Assembly (NCBI GenBank): GCA_020002185.1
Contig: CM034533.1
Span: 44,511,293-44,575,292, forward strand
Source of the DNA: Paraescarpia echinospica
Taxonomy: Eukaryota > Annelida > Polychaeta > Sabellida > Siboglinidae
Length of the DNA stretch: 64,000 nt
Direction of reading: 5' to 3'
Part shown: piece after piece, positions 63,711 to 64,000 of the stretch
Position numbering within the stretch: the first letter of the stretch is position 1
Layout of the letters: each line of letters opens with the position of its first letter
Position numbers and translations under genes: made by a program
The notes under the pieces: model-generated
Seen by the model: the letters and a program-made list of their open reading frames with translations, nothing else
Databases searched by the model: none
What the model was told of the DNA's origin: nothing

Positions 63711-63789
63711 CTGTAACAGGCAATTGCTAAATATTGATAACCGTTTTTCGTTTATGTGCACTCGAACGTATTTCCGTAGTGGTGGCTGA

Positions 63790-64000
63790 TTACTCAATCA
63801 TCAGCCGTCTAATTTGTGGATTGGTTATATAATTATATAGCCCCTGCAATGCTGTATGCCAACACATGATACACATTTGGAAGCGTACGAGGTATTCAGT
63901 CGCATCTGGTTTGAACTCGATTCCACAGACAACGCCGACGGACACGCGAATCGGGTCAGCTATCGACGTGGACAACTGACATATTTCGATAGCTGCACGC
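63790..64000 (-). other. Coding-like open frame running off the right edge
   Basis: The minus strand is open for about 70 codons from the window end to TAA at 63,790-63,792. The first 40 codons look like coding sequence: mixed hydrophobic and polar residues (IADPIRVSVGVVCGIEF, then KPDATEYLVRFQ) with many G/C-ending codons. The last 25 codons are AT-rich, as if reading into an intron. The nominal start is TTG, so the true start would lie outside the window. Protein family not recognised. With the stretch at 63,491-63,710 it could belong to one minus-strand gene. Confidence 0.25.

Overview
The window is eukaryotic, almost certainly animal and most likely a marine invertebrate. The flanks are AT-rich and gene-poor. 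They carry a long compound AC microsatellite and a decayed non-LTR retrotransposon tail of a kind common in marine invertebrates. I see no operons, no bacterial-type genes, no rRNA and no tRNA. A mollusc or similar animal is a guess; nothing here fixes the taxon.

About 92% of the window, from about 1,043 to about 60,000, is one uninterrupted tandem array of a 51-bp unit, roughly 1,150 monomers by length. A consensus monomer lies at 1,279-1,329. The unit has a PstI site (CTGCAG), no CpG in its consensus, about 51% GC, and a pyrimidine-rich plus strand. Because 51 = 17 x 3, it reads as a 17-residue peptide repeat in every frame. The minus-strand reading GLHPAVDGQGLGERSSG stays open for up to about 1,150 codons, and a second reading on the plus strand is also stop-free. 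These open frames start at internal GTG valine codons, end at stops and frameshifts that recur identically in many higher-order copies, and carry mostly nonsynonymous variation. I treat the array as non-coding satellite DNA, not as genes.

The array is a mosaic of higher-order repeats (HORs). From left to right: an edge block (1,043-6,424) that shares a segment with 15-17.6 kb at an offset of 12,799 bp; three near-identical copies of 3,584, 2,666 and 2,665 bp (6,425-15,339); a segment of about 4 kb present twice at an offset of 6,594 bp (17,960-22,012 and 24,554-28,605), with a 1,487-bp sub-period inside; an exact 867-bp (17-monomer) duplication (about 28,980-30,420); a 3,467/3,287-bp HOR (about 33,200-42,500) with a scrambled 316-bp patch at 39,823-40,138; a more diverged stretch (42.5-50.7 kb); four copies of 1,112 bp (50,768-55,215); two copies of 1,726 bp (55,282-58,733); and a right edge that decays into unique sequence by about 60,012. 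Marker monomers of 66, 50 and 44 bp recur throughout and allow the amplification history to be read.

The left flank (1-1,040) holds nothing recognisable beyond a purine tract. The right flank (60,013-64,000) holds a frameshifted LINE C-terminal fragment (60,564-60,866), an AC microsatellite (61,797-62,028), a pair of diverged direct repeats 230 bp apart, a perfect 9-bp hairpin, and two coding-like open stretches on the minus strand at the extreme right that could be exons of an unidentified gene. No complete protein-coding gene can be supported.
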